Shown in pieces: positions 20,445-31,506 of a DNA stretch of 64,000 nucleotides. Positions within the stretch are counted from its first letter, which is position 1. Each line of letters starts with the position of its first letter. Below the pieces are notes generated by a model. It ran no database searches. It was given only the letters and a program-made list of their open reading frames with translations, and was not told the origin of the DNA. This stretch comes from Rebecca billardiae RCC1528 (taxonomy: Eukaryota; Haptophyta). The stretch is from NCBI GenBank assembly GCA_965240325.2, contig OZ251225.1, positions 1,302,001-1,366,000 of the forward strand, given 5' to 3'. The translations under genes were made by a program, and so were the position numbers.

Positions 20445-22935
20445 ATGGCCGATGCCGCATCCACCTCGCAGGTCGAGGCCGCCGCAAACGTCGAGGCGGC
20501 GCAGCAGTGGCACAGCAAGGGTGCGCGCGCCACCGCTGGCTCCCGCGCGTCGGCGCCCCGCCTTCGCGCCCCCGCGCCCGTGCCTGAACGCGGGCATGCC
20601 ACCGGCCACGCCGCTGGGCTGCGCGCGCAGCCACGCAGGCCGCTGCGGCGGGAGACCTCGAGAAGGCCGTTCGCTTCATGGAGCGCGCGTGCAGGCTGCA
20701 CCCTGGCAATGAGGACTACTCGCGCGAGCACGGGCGCCTCTCCACTCGCCTCGCCGCGGGTGAGGCCGCGCCGCGGCGCGGCGCGCGCGAGGAGGCGCCC
20801 CGGCGGCCGCCGCCATCCTCGGGGGACCCGGGGACGGATGCGCTCCGACAGGGCCTGCACGATCCCGGCGCGCTGCTCTCGCGCGTGCACGCGGGCGAGC
20901 TCAACGCCGCCTTGGCCCTGTCCGAGCTCCTCAAGGACCGCGCCGCGCTCCCGCCGCGCCTGCGCGACGGGCCGGCCGTGGTGCGCGCGCTGTGCGCGTG
21001 CGCGACCAAGTGGGTGCGCTCCAGCCCCGCCGCGGAGCCCGGCTTCCGCAAGGCGTACGGCTGGTTCTACCTGCTCACCGGCATGGCGACGGCGTGGCTC
21101 GACATGTACGCCGACGGCCTGGAGCTCGCCCAGCCCACGCGCGCCACGCGCGACCTCGTGCTGAAGGAGACGCTGCCGTGCCTGCGGCTGCTGGACGCAG
21201 ACCTGCCGCGGATCACGGCGGTGGTGGGCGAGGGCGGCGGCGGGGCGTTCGCGCGGATGGCGGGCATCGCGCAGCTCGGCGAGGGCGCCGGCGAGATGTT
21301 CGCCCAGATGGACGTGCGCAACAACCTCGCCGCCCTCGTCCCCGTGCTGTGCCAGCCGTGGTCGGCCGCCGCGTGGGCGCAGCTCCCGACCAGCGCGCGC
21401 GTGCTCGCCCAGTTTGGAGCCGAGATCGCCGCCAGCGCCTACTCGAACCCGGCGGGCCAGTCCGTGGCGAAGATGCGCGGCGTGTGCGCGCTCGCACTGC
21501 GCACCCTCGTGCGCGCGGCCGAGCCGCTCCGCGACGCCGTCGCCGCCGACGCGCCGGGCCTGAGGGGCGTGGTCGCCCTCGCGCGAGCGAGCGCAGACAC
21601 AGACGCTCCGTTCCTGCACTGCCTCTCCGCTCTGATGTGCGTCGCCTCGGGCAGGGAGGCGCACGCGGAGCTGCTCGTGCGCGCGGGCGTGATGCAGGTG
21701 GTCGTGGACGCGCTCACGCGCGCGAGCAGGCAGGACGTCCACGCGGCCGAGATGAGCACCCACACCTTCGCCATCGGCATCTGCGGCTTTGTGACGGCGA
21801 CGCACCACGACACGCGCGCGCTGTGGCGGTGTGGCGTCGTGCCGCCGCTGCTGGCCAAGCTGGTGGACGGCACGGAGGGCGAGAAGGCGGGCGCCGCGCA
21901 GATTCTGAAGGAGGGGGGCGTGCTGGACGACGTCGAAGGGCTACGCAAGTACGGCGCGGACGCCGCGACCCGCGCGCGCCTCGAGGCCAGCGCGCGCGTG
22001 CCCTCCCCGGCGCAGGCGGCGCTCCGCACCGCGTGCGCGCTGCTTGATGCGCTCGGCGCCGAGGGGCGGCCGGCGGACGAGGCGGGCACGGCCGACGACA
22101 CGAGAAGGCGGTGCTCCAACCCGGGGTGCACCACGCGTGGCGACGGGGATGCGCCCCTCTCCCGATGCTCGGGCTGCGGGCAGCTGAGCTACTGCAGGTG
22201 CGCTCGCGCGAGCGACCGCGGCCCGCGCGCCCAGCAGTGTGCGCCCGCGCGCACGCAAGGTGACCGCCGCCCCCGCGCGGCTGCCGCGCCGACGTCGCCC
22301 TGCACGCCGTGCTGCGTGGATCCCGCCCACGCGCGCTCGGGCCCGCCGTGCTCGCCGTGCGTGCGCCCCCCGCGCGCAGCCGAGACTGCCAGCGCGCGCA
22401 TTGGAAGGCGCACAAGCCGCTGTGCAAGAGGTGGCAGGCGGGCAGGGAAGGGCGCGCGCCGCCGGGCGGCTCGGCAGGCCTGCCGCCGAGCGGCCCGCCC
22501 GCCATGAGCAAGGTCGAGAAGGGCCAGCAGAAGGCGGAGGAGGTCATGGTCGCTCGGTGGCTGGAGCGCGAGTGTGAGCGACTGGTCACCGGGGCGCTGG
22601 CCAAGGGCATCCGGCTCGAGCAGCTCGCCGTGTTTGTCGACTTTGAGGCGAGGGACGAGCGCGGCAACCACGGCCGTGCGCAGCTGCTCGACGAGGCGCG
22701 CGGCGCCCGGGCGGAGCTGCTGCGGCTGATCGGCACAGAGCTCGAGCCGGAGATCACCAACTCCGTGCTGGACGGCATCCTTGCCGAGCGCCGCATGCAG
22801 ATTGAGGACGGCTCGTGGAAACGCACCTTCCCCGTCGTCACTCGCGTGCCGATGCCTTCGGGCGGCGATGCGCATATCGGCTTTGCCGGTGCGATGGTGC
22901 CGACCAGCATGGCGCGCCGCTTGAGCCTGCCGTAG
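20445..22935 (+). CDS. MYND-type zinc-finger protein with TPR-like start and helical-repeat body
   Basis: Exons 20445-20520, 20631-22197 and 22380-22935 give 732 residues. Introns are 110 and 182 bp, both with GTGCGC donors. The N terminus joins across intron 1 into a TPR-like helix pair ending GDLEKAVRFMERACRLHPGN. A long Ala/Leu-rich helical body (about residues 90-500) resembles armadillo-type repeats. Residues ~518-555 form the MYND finger: CSNPGC, then CSGCGQLSYC, and after intron 2 SRDCQRAHWKAHKPLC; splicing here rebuilds the C..C..C..C..C..H..C pattern exactly, which fixes the second intron. The C-terminal 180 residues are of unknown type. MYND fingers bind proline-containing peptides in partner proteins. 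No SET domain is present, so it is not an obvious methyltransferase. Specific function unknown. Confidence 0.8.
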
Positions 22936-23263
22936 TGTCTGCTGTAGTAGCAGTGACGACGAGCAGTCTCAGGTTGCACTATACTGCCGCCCATAATATT
23001 ACGCGCTATACTGTAGTGTCACCTCAGACTCAGAGCGTCGCGTTCGCGTCCTCGATAGTCGATTGCCCGGATTGGTCATCATTCATCAACGCGGCCCGCG
23101 CGTTCTAAGAGGTTGGGCCTCTCATTCCTAAGTATATTCATCAGCTGCGAGAAGCAGACAAGTCGATCGTACGACTCACGATGAGGGGTTGCGCCGGGGG
23201 TTTTAAGTAGTTCTAATGACGAAATCTTCTGATGAGCTTCTGTTCTCAACTTTGTATGATCGG
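22936..23263. other. Intergenic, no feature seen
   Basis: AT-richer spacer after the MYND gene. No domain-bearing frame. Confidence 0.5.
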
Positions 23264-24585
23264 CTACGCCGATCTTCGGGTAGTAAACAACGAAGTTGAG
23301 GGCGCACGGCCCTGGGCATCGCGCGCAGGTGCTTGACGAGCTGGTTCGGCACCGTGTTGATGCCGAGCTTTACGGTCCGATACGGTGAGGTGGCTGCCCG
23401 ACGGGCTCAGGCTCGTGAGGTGAGCGAGCGCGCGCTTCAGCTGCGCGCGCCTGCGCGCGGCGTCGGTGCTCGATGCTTGGCCACGCGCTTGTGGATGCGG
23501 GGGCCCGCCTTGCTGATGGTGGGCGAAACAGCGATGCGCCGCCGTATCTCCGCCGCCCGGCTCACCGACACCGGCAGCACGCGGCTCACGAAGGCGTCGC
23601 ACGGCATGTGGAAGTCGGCCGCGTGCACGCCCATGAAGTCGGTCACCGCGACGTCCTGCGCGGTCAGCGTCCTCGCGGCCGCGGCCGCGTCGGCTGCGCC
23701 CGTCACCTTGATCTGCGCCACATGGCGCGCACAGCGGAAGCGGCAGCACTTCAAACGTCGCCAGCGCGCCCGCGTCCAGTTCGACGCGCCGCGTGCCGAG
23801 ATGCCACGCCGATCGCAGCTCGAGCTCGTCGACAAGCGCCTGCTGGCCGGCGCCGCCCCACCAGTAGGCGTGCTTGGAAAGCCGCAGCAGCTTGAGCTTC
23901 GCGGTGACGCACAACTGTTGCGTCTCGGACACGAGCGGCGCGACCGCCGCGAACCACACCCTCCGCCGCGTCGCCGGCTTCGTGAAGGACGGGTCGTCGT
24001 ACTCCATCGGCACGCGCGCGTGCGCGCGCGCGCTCCCGCCCTCGTCTGTGCGCAGGTGCAGCTTCTTGTCGCCGCTCGTGCGCGCCCGTTCGTCATAGCG
24101 TACAGTCCATGATGTACAGTCCATGATCAAATTCGAATGTCGCCGCCACGTCGTCCTCCGGCCGCACAGCCGCCGTCTCGCATCGGCGCCGCCATCGCGC
24201 CGCCGATGCCGCGCGCCGCCAGCGGCGCGTCCAGGACGGCGCCCATCGCGGCAAAGTCGACGTCCGCGTCGAGCGCGACGGATGCGAGTGCGTCATCGAA
24301 CCCGCCAGCGCCTTCTCTCGGCTCGGGCGGCGGCCGCGACCGCGGCGGATCGGGCGGCAGCGAGGCATCGCCGTCGCCCGCCGGCGCCAGTCGTCCATGC
24401 CTAGCGCCTGCGCGCGCGAGCGCGGCGAGGCGGGCGGAGACGGTGCCGGGCCGGGAGAGAAGGGACGCGCGGTGAGCGTCCACGGGCCGCCTCGGCAAGC
24501 CGATGTCCGCGCGTACCGGGGGCGCCCTGGGCGCCGCGAGGCGGGCGCGCGGCGGCGGCTGACCCTTCTTCTCGCCGCGACACAC
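23264..24585 (-). pseudogene. Multiply frame-broken hypothetical gene
   Basis: Successive minus-strand blocks in alternating frames look coding. About 24390-24180 includes DDALASVALDADVDFAAMGA. About 24100-23740 includes KKLHLRTDEGG and a YDDPSFTKPATRRRVWF stretch. About 23735-23437 includes QDVAVTDFMGVHAADFHM and SRAAEIRRRIAVSPTISKAG. About 23350-23290 includes KLGINTVPNQLVKHLRAM. At least three frame changes occur without room for introns. One lies beside a 14-bp tandem duplication (24100-24127) that repeats a few codons. The gene is not recognised. It stands at the edge of a gene-poor repeat region, so it may be a dead mobile-element or duplicated host gene. Confidence 0.45.
24100..24127. 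repeat. 14-bp exact tandem duplication
   Basis: GTACAGTCCATGAT occurs twice in a row (24100-24113 and 24114-24127) inside the broken gene 23264-24585. Fourteen is not a multiple of three, so it shifts the frame and may be one of the disabling changes. Confidence 0.9.
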
Positions 24586-26194
24586 CTTTAGAGAAGTAGA
24601 GACCTCTTATGACTTATTAGTCAATAGAGGAGAATCCAGAAGGGTCGTACGTGAAGCGCGGTAGAAATTCTCAGCTCATGAGGTTTTCATCAGGCCCGGC
24701 CATCATTGTTGATGAGCGAATTCAGGCCTCATCAACAAATGATCATATGGGTCGAGAGCGAGAATGTTCGCCTTCAGGCTTTGTCGTTCATCTGAAATAC
24801 AAGAATTGGATTGCCACCGAACCAAATGTTTGGTTCGCTTTATGCAGTAGAATCTCGTTTTAACAGTTGAATGGCGGGCGATCGTCTTTCGTTGAAACGG
24901 TGTTTTTGAAGCGCAGTTCTCTTCAGAGAAGAGGGATGCGTCTAATCTAAAACGCTGTTTTTCAGAAGCGCGTGAATCAAAGCCGATCCAACCTATCGTT
25001 TCTATGGTTGGCCCGCCCGTAGGTGGGTCCCTGGCGATTTTCCAGCGGTCTTTTAAACATTTACCGGGTTTTCTCGCCGGATTTCTTTTCGCGCGGGGCG
25101 CGGCTCGGGAAAATCGCCGGGCCGCCGGCCGAGGTCCGATCTGAACGCTCCCGACGATGTCGGAGCGCCTCTCCAGCGCGACCGAGCCGCCGTGTGTCGG
25201 GTAGACCACAGCCAACACCTATCGCGCGCTCCAGCGCTTTGCGCGTGCTCACGGATGGGATCCGTGGTCACACATCCCCCGCCTGGCACGTGCCCGCATG
25301 TTTGACTCTCGCCCGGCTAGACGCGTACAGACAACTTGAATCGATCGGCGGGTGTTCGACCCGTGCCTTCGAGCAGGGTCAGTTTTTGCCACATGCGGGT
25401 CAGGCGACGGGAGGCATGGGTCAGTGTCGTGCACGGGCATGCTCTTGACGCTCCCGCCATCTTGAGCAGCTCAACGCACCGTGAAGGTGACATTTGGGCT
25501 GTGCGCAAGCTGCTCGTGAGAACGCACGACAGCCAGCCCCGGGCTCTCGGGGAGCCATGTAAGCGATTGGCGACTTCCGAGAGGGCGTGTTTGGTGGGGG
25601 TTGGTACCAATCATCGACCAGCAGGCCTAGGATGGGTGCACTGAGGACTTGGGATGCTGAGAAGCCGCCGCGATGTGCGGCGAGCACGCCGACTTGCCAT
25701 CCGTGTGCACGATCCAGCGCCAGGAAGATCAGCAGGGCCTTTGACAGCGGCAGCAGGCGCTCAGCGATCCTTCCCTATGCCGAGTGTGGGCACAGCCTGT
25801 GGTGCTCGAGGGTGGTCGCAGGATATGGGTCCATTCTTGACAGAACGCGGTCGCGTTGACAGGCGCGGGTGCCACCCCACGCTGTTGCTCCTGCCACTGG
25901 GTGGTCCCACTCGTTCCGCTTGTGGTCTGCGAAGACTCGTACTCAGCAACTCTACGGCTAGGCGTAGTAGACCCCTCAGACGCATGTCTGATGATTGCCC
26001 GGCACGTTCTCGTCGTCACGTTGGGTGTACTTGAGCGAGCGGAAGCCGCAACGTGATGGCTAGGCCAGCAGCTCAACCATCTGACGTCTCGCCGGCCAAC
26101 TGGCTGAGTGCTCTCAGCCTAGCAGCAGCGTCGGTGAACCTATCGTATTGCTGCCTGGCGAGAAGATGGTAGGAGGCATCGTCGGCGGCATGGG
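24586..26194. other. Gene-poor, lower-GC region
   Basis: GC is visibly lower than in neighbouring genes. Frames such as 24703-25218 (minus) and 25421-25687 (minus) are open but show no domain, and competing frames on the other strand are equally good. Probably old repeat sequence. Confidence 0.4.
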
Positions 26195-26640
26195 CTGCAG
26201 CTGCGGTAGTCATGGACTGGTGGCGGCCTCACGCGGGTGGGCATACGACGACCGGTGACACGCGGAGTACGAGCACGGAAGCCGCCGAACGCGGCAAGCT
26301 CCGGCGGTGGCGTTGGCTGATAGTCCAGCCTCGACGGCGGAGGGCTCCCGTGTGACGACGGTGGCATGCTCGGTGGCGGGCGATGGTGTGTGCCTCGGCA
26401 CGCAGCCCGCCACAAACACTGCCACTCGCAGGCAGTCCGGTTGCGGCCCGGGTTGCCTGTGTCCGCGTCGCGCGGCGCCTATTCGATGACCCAACAAACG
26501 TACCCACATATCGGAACGAATTTGAATATATAGTGAACCGCATCCACGGTCAATATAAAGTGGGTAACACGCATACTATATACGGGTAAGTGGCTATATA
26601 TGAAGTGAGTATTATGCTCGATCTTGCTGTAGTTTGTTGG
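26195..26640 (-). repeat. Dispersed repeat, copy 2 (relative of 5363-5860)
   Basis: The reverse complement aligns along its length with 5363-5860, including AT-rich outer blocks and the GC-rich centre. Lies outside the 4.4-kb element, so the family is dispersed independently of it. Confidence 0.7.
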
Positions 26641-27251
26641 AGGTATCAGCGCACAGCATAGAGCCCCACTCTTTGCTTCATAAAATGGTTCGGTCGGGTG
26701 TCAACGGTTGTCAATAAGTAATTCCGATCGCATGTCGCCATCTAGCCACCATAACCATGAAGTGACGCTTCGCAAAATCTCTATGTGACACTACTGGCGC
26801 GGCGCGCGCGCGCTCGGCCGCGCGACGGCACGCGGAGTAGGTTTTGAGGTCGAAACTTTTGCTCCGCCCCGATGGGACGCATTTATGGCGTCGATTCTGG
26901 GTGAGAGACAAAATCTAGGACGTCATTCTGAGTGCGCCAGAATATCGCCCCAGTTGGGAGGGACCCACACTTGGCGAGCTGTTTCAGGCTCTTACAATTC
27001 AGGCATCTTACTATGACGGAATGTTCGAGCACACGGCTGGTGTTATGTGCTATTCCACCCTGCATTCCCCTAAGTGTTACTATCGTTAAAATTAGCATCT
27101 ACTACAAACGCAATCATTGCGGCAGCGATATCCACTCATACGCGGTGGCCACCTACCGGAAAATCCCCAAAATCCTGCGCGCATCCTCTTTTTGATTTTG
27201 CGGAGCACGTGCGCCGCCCCCCCCCCGGCTTTCGCTCACGCTCAGACCTTT

Positions 27252-27289
<38 letters not shown>

Positions 27290-28415
27290 CGTGCGCCATA
27301 ATCTCAGAAGTGTCAAGTGGGCGGAACTTTTTCGTTCTCACCAAATCACCAATTACACATCTGCGGCAGGCCCGAGCCCGAGGCCGGGATTCCTTTTTTG
27401 ACAAAACTGAAAACTCGTAAAAATCTTCTTGAACATTTTTCCGCGTGTTCGCAAAGTGGGGCATCCACACGTGTGTTTGGAAACGCAACGCCTCTAGCTC
27501 AGAGTTATAGCTAGCTGTATATAGGCGGATTATATTCTACTCACTACTGCTATATTAATTTATTGAGGAACTCGACAGACTACAGAGGAGCCGAGGCTTC
27601 GTACTGATACAGTGCACCGAGTGAGCAGACCGCTTCGCGGGCAGGCTGCGCGCCCGCACGAATAATTAACCGTCATCATCAAACTTTGTCGTCAATAATA
27701 AGTTATATGTCGCCCGCACGGCGCCGTATTCGCCCGATCACGGATGTGACGGTCACTACGCCTCACGCGGATGCGCCATCATGCGTTATATGATACAATA
27801 CGCTAACTCTACTGCCGCGACTCACTCAACGACTACTACTTATTTCGGTCGTACGACTAACATAGTCGTCATCATTACCGTACGCGTGCCGCCTCAGCCC
27901 GCCAGGGTACCGTAGTCTGCTACTGCGACCGGTGAGTCCGGTTACCGCGTACCGGGTGGCGGCGGGTAACTCTGATGTCTCGTCTCCGGGGCTAAGTCCG
28001 GGCGGTGCTACGAACTCCCGCGCCGCGCCCGCTGCCGCCCGGCTGCCGGACCGATGGCGGCCGCCGCCGTGAGTAGAGAGTACTGAGTCTGGCGGCCCGT
28101 ATGAAGTACGGTCTCAGAGTACGCCCCGTACCGGGCTACGGCCACCGGGGCCGTCGTAACTAGCCGCGGCGATACTAGCTAGGCTTCTCAGTGGCAACCG
28201 ATTCTGAATCTGAGTGGCACGCCCGATGGTACCTACGCCTTTCCCGCTTCCGCCGATCGGATTCACGGAATCACTCCGGCAGCAGGCGCAGCTAATCCGA
28301 GCCGAGTGAATGAAGTGCGCTGCACGACCAAAGGCAAAGTAGTGACGACTTGCGTCCCCAGACCCCAGCCGGCAAGGGGCACGGCAAAGGGCAACGCTTG
28401 AAGAGCACGCATGAG
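26641..28415. other. Long intergenic region without a supported gene
   Basis: About 1.8 kb of mixed composition containing a 37-G homopolymer (listed). From about 27500 to 28415 even short open frames are scarce. I see no tRNA or rRNA here. Confidence 0.5.
27253..27289. repeat. Homopolymer of 37 G
   Basis: An uninterrupted run of 37 G, preceded by a C-rich patch near 27213-27227. It is a strong candidate for quadruplex formation, polymerase stalling and assembly error, so the exact length is doubtful. Confidence 0.9.
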
Positions 28416-28994
28416 CTAGGAGCGGTGAGCGCCGGTGCCATGACTGCGGGTAGTGGAGCTGACAGCGCTCTGGCCTCGGCCTCGGCCTCCCAGTCCCAAT
28501 GCCGATGCCGATGATGTCGTGGCGGGGCGCGCTTGTAAAGCGGGCTGCGGTATTGGCCGGACGCGCGGCACGCGCGCGCGCAGCTCGTCGTGCAGCAGCT
28601 TCTTCAGGATGCGAAGGGTGTGCACGTACGTCTCGCTGTGCTGTCTCTCGCGCCGCAGCTCCTGGAGTTTGCGCTCCTGCTCGGCCACACGTGCGGCGCG
28701 CTCGGCTCGCACGCGCTGACGCTCCTCGTCGCGGGTCTGCTTCTCCCGGCGAGCGCGGGCTCGCGTCGCGTCTTCTTCGCGCTTCTCCGCCATGGCTTTC
28801 GACCCGAGTGCCTTCTGCTTCTCTCTGTCGATGCGTTTGATCTCAGCGATTCGTCGCTCGCGCGCCAGCTCGGCTTCGAGGGCTCGCACGCCTCTGCGCT
28901 TGAACTCGAGCCACCTCACCTCCGAGTCCAGCTTCCATGACTCAAACGCGGCTTCTGACTGCCGCCGACGCTCGTCCTCCGCGTTGGAAGGCAT
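28416..28994 (-). CDS. Coiled-coil protein of unknown function
   Basis: An intronless 192-residue protein, ATG at 28994-28992 and TAG at 28418-28416. From about residue 10 to 140 it is an almost continuous charged helix rich in Glu, Arg, Lys and Ala (AAFESWKLDSEVRWLEFKRR near its start), typical of a long coiled coil. The C-terminal 50 residues are Pro/Ser/Arg-rich and disordered-looking. The overall type resembles ciliary or cytoskeletal coiled-coil proteins of the CCDC class, but I cannot assign an orthologue. The frame stays open upstream to 29129 without another ATG. It is divergent from the O-fucosyltransferase-like gene, 252 bp away. Confidence 0.65.
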   Translation of the reverse strand: MPSNAEDERRRQSEAAFESWKLDSEVRWLEFKRRGVRALEAELARERRIAEIKRIDREKQKALGSKAMAEKREEDATRARARREKQTRDEERQRVRAERAARVAEQERKLQELRRERQHSETYVHTLRILKKLLHDELRARVPRVRPIPQPALQARPATTSSASALGLGGRGRGQSAVSSTTRSHGTGAHRS

Positions 28995-29246
28995 GCTGAG
29001 CGAGCTCTTCGCCCGCCCTGCGTGTAGCCCCCGGCGGTGCGCGGCCGCCAGGCGGCCTTTCTGGGTTGTCCGATACAGCAGTATCCATAAGCTGTTATTA
29101 CACGGCCCAATCGGAGATGGCCAACTCACTGCTCAGCGGCGCGCCGTCGTGCCGGTTGGTCGGCGAGCGAGCCAACACCCGTGCGGTCCTGGCCAACGCC
29201 TCGCCTCGAGCGTGACTGGAGCGCGTGGCGGGGGGGCGCGCGCACG
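28995..29246. promoter_or_regulatory. Divergent intergenic region (252 bp)
   Basis: Separates the start codons of the coiled-coil gene (minus) and the fucosyltransferase-like gene (plus), so it presumably carries both promoters. No recognisable motif. Confidence 0.35.
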
Positions 29247-30994
29247 ATGTCGCAATGGCGCGCCGCGGCGCTCGGTGTCGCACTCGCTGCGCTCACTGGC
29301 ATTGCCGCTCAGCCGTATGCCCCTGCGAAGGGATGTGACGACTGGCTGAACGCATGGTGCGACGGCAACTGCCCGCACGCCGAGGCCCACGGCCCGTTGC
29401 TCGCGCGCAAGGACACGAACGAGGACATGTACCCGCCCGCGTGGCGCTGCTACGCGCGCTCCACGCTGTCGGTGGACACGCTGCAGTACGCGAGCGGGAG
29501 CACGTACTGCACGCGCGACGAGATGCTGCGGGACGAGCTGCAGGAGTGCCTCGCCGCGCAGAAGCACGGCGGCCGGCGCTCGTCGGAGGCGCGCTCGAGC
29601 CCGCAGCAGCCGGCCGCGGCCGCGGCCGCACCAGAGCAGTGCGAGGACGGCGCATCCGAGGGCCCGGCATCGGCGACGTCGGTAGCACCTGCCGGCCCCA
29701 AGCCGCCGCGCGCGGCGCTCGACCCCGCCGCCAAGTACCTCCTCTTCGCCGTCTCGTCGCACGAGCAGCTGAACAAGCAGCGGCGCGCTCTGTTCTACTA
29801 CATGCGGCTCGCGCGGCAGCTGGGGCGCACGCTGGTGGTGCCGCGTGTGCACCTGCTGCGCAAGAACCCGGGGGCGTGGCAGCCGCGCTCGCGCCCGGGC
29901 TCGCCGCGCGGCCAGTGGTTCGTCGCCGACGCCAACGAGTACGTGCGCATGTCGCACGTGTACAACCTGACTCGCATGGCCGAGTACGTACCCACCGTTG
30001 AGCTCTCCGACCTCTGGCCGCTCGACGACGCGCCGGGGGGCGAGCGCGTGGGCGAGGCCGGCGAGGCGGAGGCGCAGCCGACCCTCGACGTCATGTTCGT
30101 CGCGAACGCCGGCCCGCGCGACACCTGCACCGAGGCGGACGACGTCGAGCACGAGTTCAACGGTGTGCGCGGCGTCCTCGTCAAGCGGCGCCGCTGCGGG
30201 CTCGCGGTCGGCGCGGGCCAGCTGGGCGAGTACAAGCAGGCGCGGACGATCGCGTACTCGAACGTGTTCGACCAGGTGCCCGAGGGGCAGGGCAAGCCCT
30301 TCGTGCCCTACCTCCACTTCGTCGACTCCATCTACGACGCGGCGCGCGCGTTCGTGCAGCGCGAGCTGGGTGACCAGCGGTTCATCGCCGTGCACTGGCG
30401 GCGCGCCGACTTCAAGATCACCCGCAGCACGCGCGACGACGTGCTGCTCGACGCGGAGGCCCTCGTCGCGCGCGTGAGGGGGGTGATGCAGCAGTCGGGC
30501 ATCCAGCGCGTGTACCTCGCCACGGACGCGACCGATGAGGTGAGCGCGCACGCGCGCGCGCACGCGCGCGCCTGCGCGACGCGGAGCCCGGCTGAGGGCC
30601 ACGCGGCTCGCCCGCCGCGCGCCACGCGCAGGACGGCCTGGACATCCTGCGGGATGAGCTCGGCGTGGTGCGGTACTCCTGGGTGTCCAACCCGGACGAG
30701 AGCGACCTGCAAAAGGCCATCACGGTGGCCAACATTGGTGCGCCGCCGCGCGGCGGCGTGCTGCCGGCCCCGCCTGCGCGCGTGCTCGCCACTCACTCCT
30801 GTGCCTTCCCGTGCGCACGCTTGCCGCCGCGCCGCATCGATCTGGCAGAGATCGCGATCTGCGCGATGGCTGCCTACTTCCTCGGCACGCGCACGTCCAA
30901 CTTCTCCCTCACCATCCGCGAGGAGCGCTCCAACCTCGGCAAGGGCGACGAGACAAACGAGTTCCTCGCCGGCCCGCCTCGGGGCGACCCGTGA
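29247..30994 (+). CDS. O-fucosyltransferase-like glycosyltransferase
   Basis: Exons 29247-30539, 30632-30737 and 30849-30994 give 514 residues. An N-terminal hydrophobic segment (AALGVALAALTGIAAQ) is a signal peptide or anchor, followed by Cys-rich sequence. The catalytic region starts near residue 160 (KYLLFAVSSHEQLNKQRRAL) and has the N-terminal GT-B motif expected for GDP-fucose:protein O-fucosyltransferases (POFUT), plus HWRRADF near residue 390, matching the conserved H-R-R-x-D/F nucleotide-sugar motif. After splicing, the C-terminal block AICAMAAYFLGTRTSNFSLTI continues the fold. Probable ER/Golgi enzyme transferring fucose from GDP-fucose. Introns are 92 bp (GTGAGC) and 111 bp (GTGCGC). 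The acceptor sugar or protein cannot be told from sequence. Confidence 0.8.
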
Positions 30995-31506
30995 GGCCGC
31001 GCGGCGACCACATCGTACCGGCACGCGCGACTCCCAATGCGGATTTGGCTGTCCACTCAGTGCGTGCGCACCGTCGGCGTCCGCAGAGCCTCTGCCGCGC
31101 CGCTAGCGTCACCGATGCCGCCAGCCACGGGCCACACAAGGAGCCTTGCACCAGGGACCTTCGACCTTGTGACGATGACAACAGTGATAGCGCGTCGCCA
31201 AAACTCGTTGAGGCGCCATCGTGCGTGGATGGCTGGCGCGAACGCAGCGGCGAAGGCGGCAAAATTCGCGCCAGGGCCGCACGAGTCCGGTGCCATCTGA
31301 TCCGAGCCGGACATCTGGGCTGAGCCACGCCCGGTGGCCGAGCGTCGAGTGGCGGGGGCCTGCGCACGAGCAAGCGCGGGTGCGTGCGCACGTGCGCTAC
31401 CGTGCCGGTGCGCTGTGCACGTCGGAAGGCGCGCTGGCTCGAGCGCGCTGGTGCATGAGCGGCGGTTCTGCGCCCGACCTCGCGCCGCGCCGCGCAGCAG
31501 TGCACC
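30995..31506. other. Intergenic before MCM5
   Basis: Holds the 3' flank of the fucosyltransferase-like gene and the upstream region of MCM5. Large open frames on the minus strand here are GC artefacts with no domain. Confidence 0.45.

Noticed and set aside
20375-22994. Long minus-strand frames opposite the MYND gene
   Set aside because: GC-driven antisense frames; the plus strand has MYND cysteines and coherent splice sites.
27490-28415. Possible tRNA or small RNA genes in the ORF-poor stretch
   Set aside because: I could not fold a cloverleaf with the conserved A- and B-box sequences anywhere I looked; a tRNAscan-SE or Infernal run would settle it.
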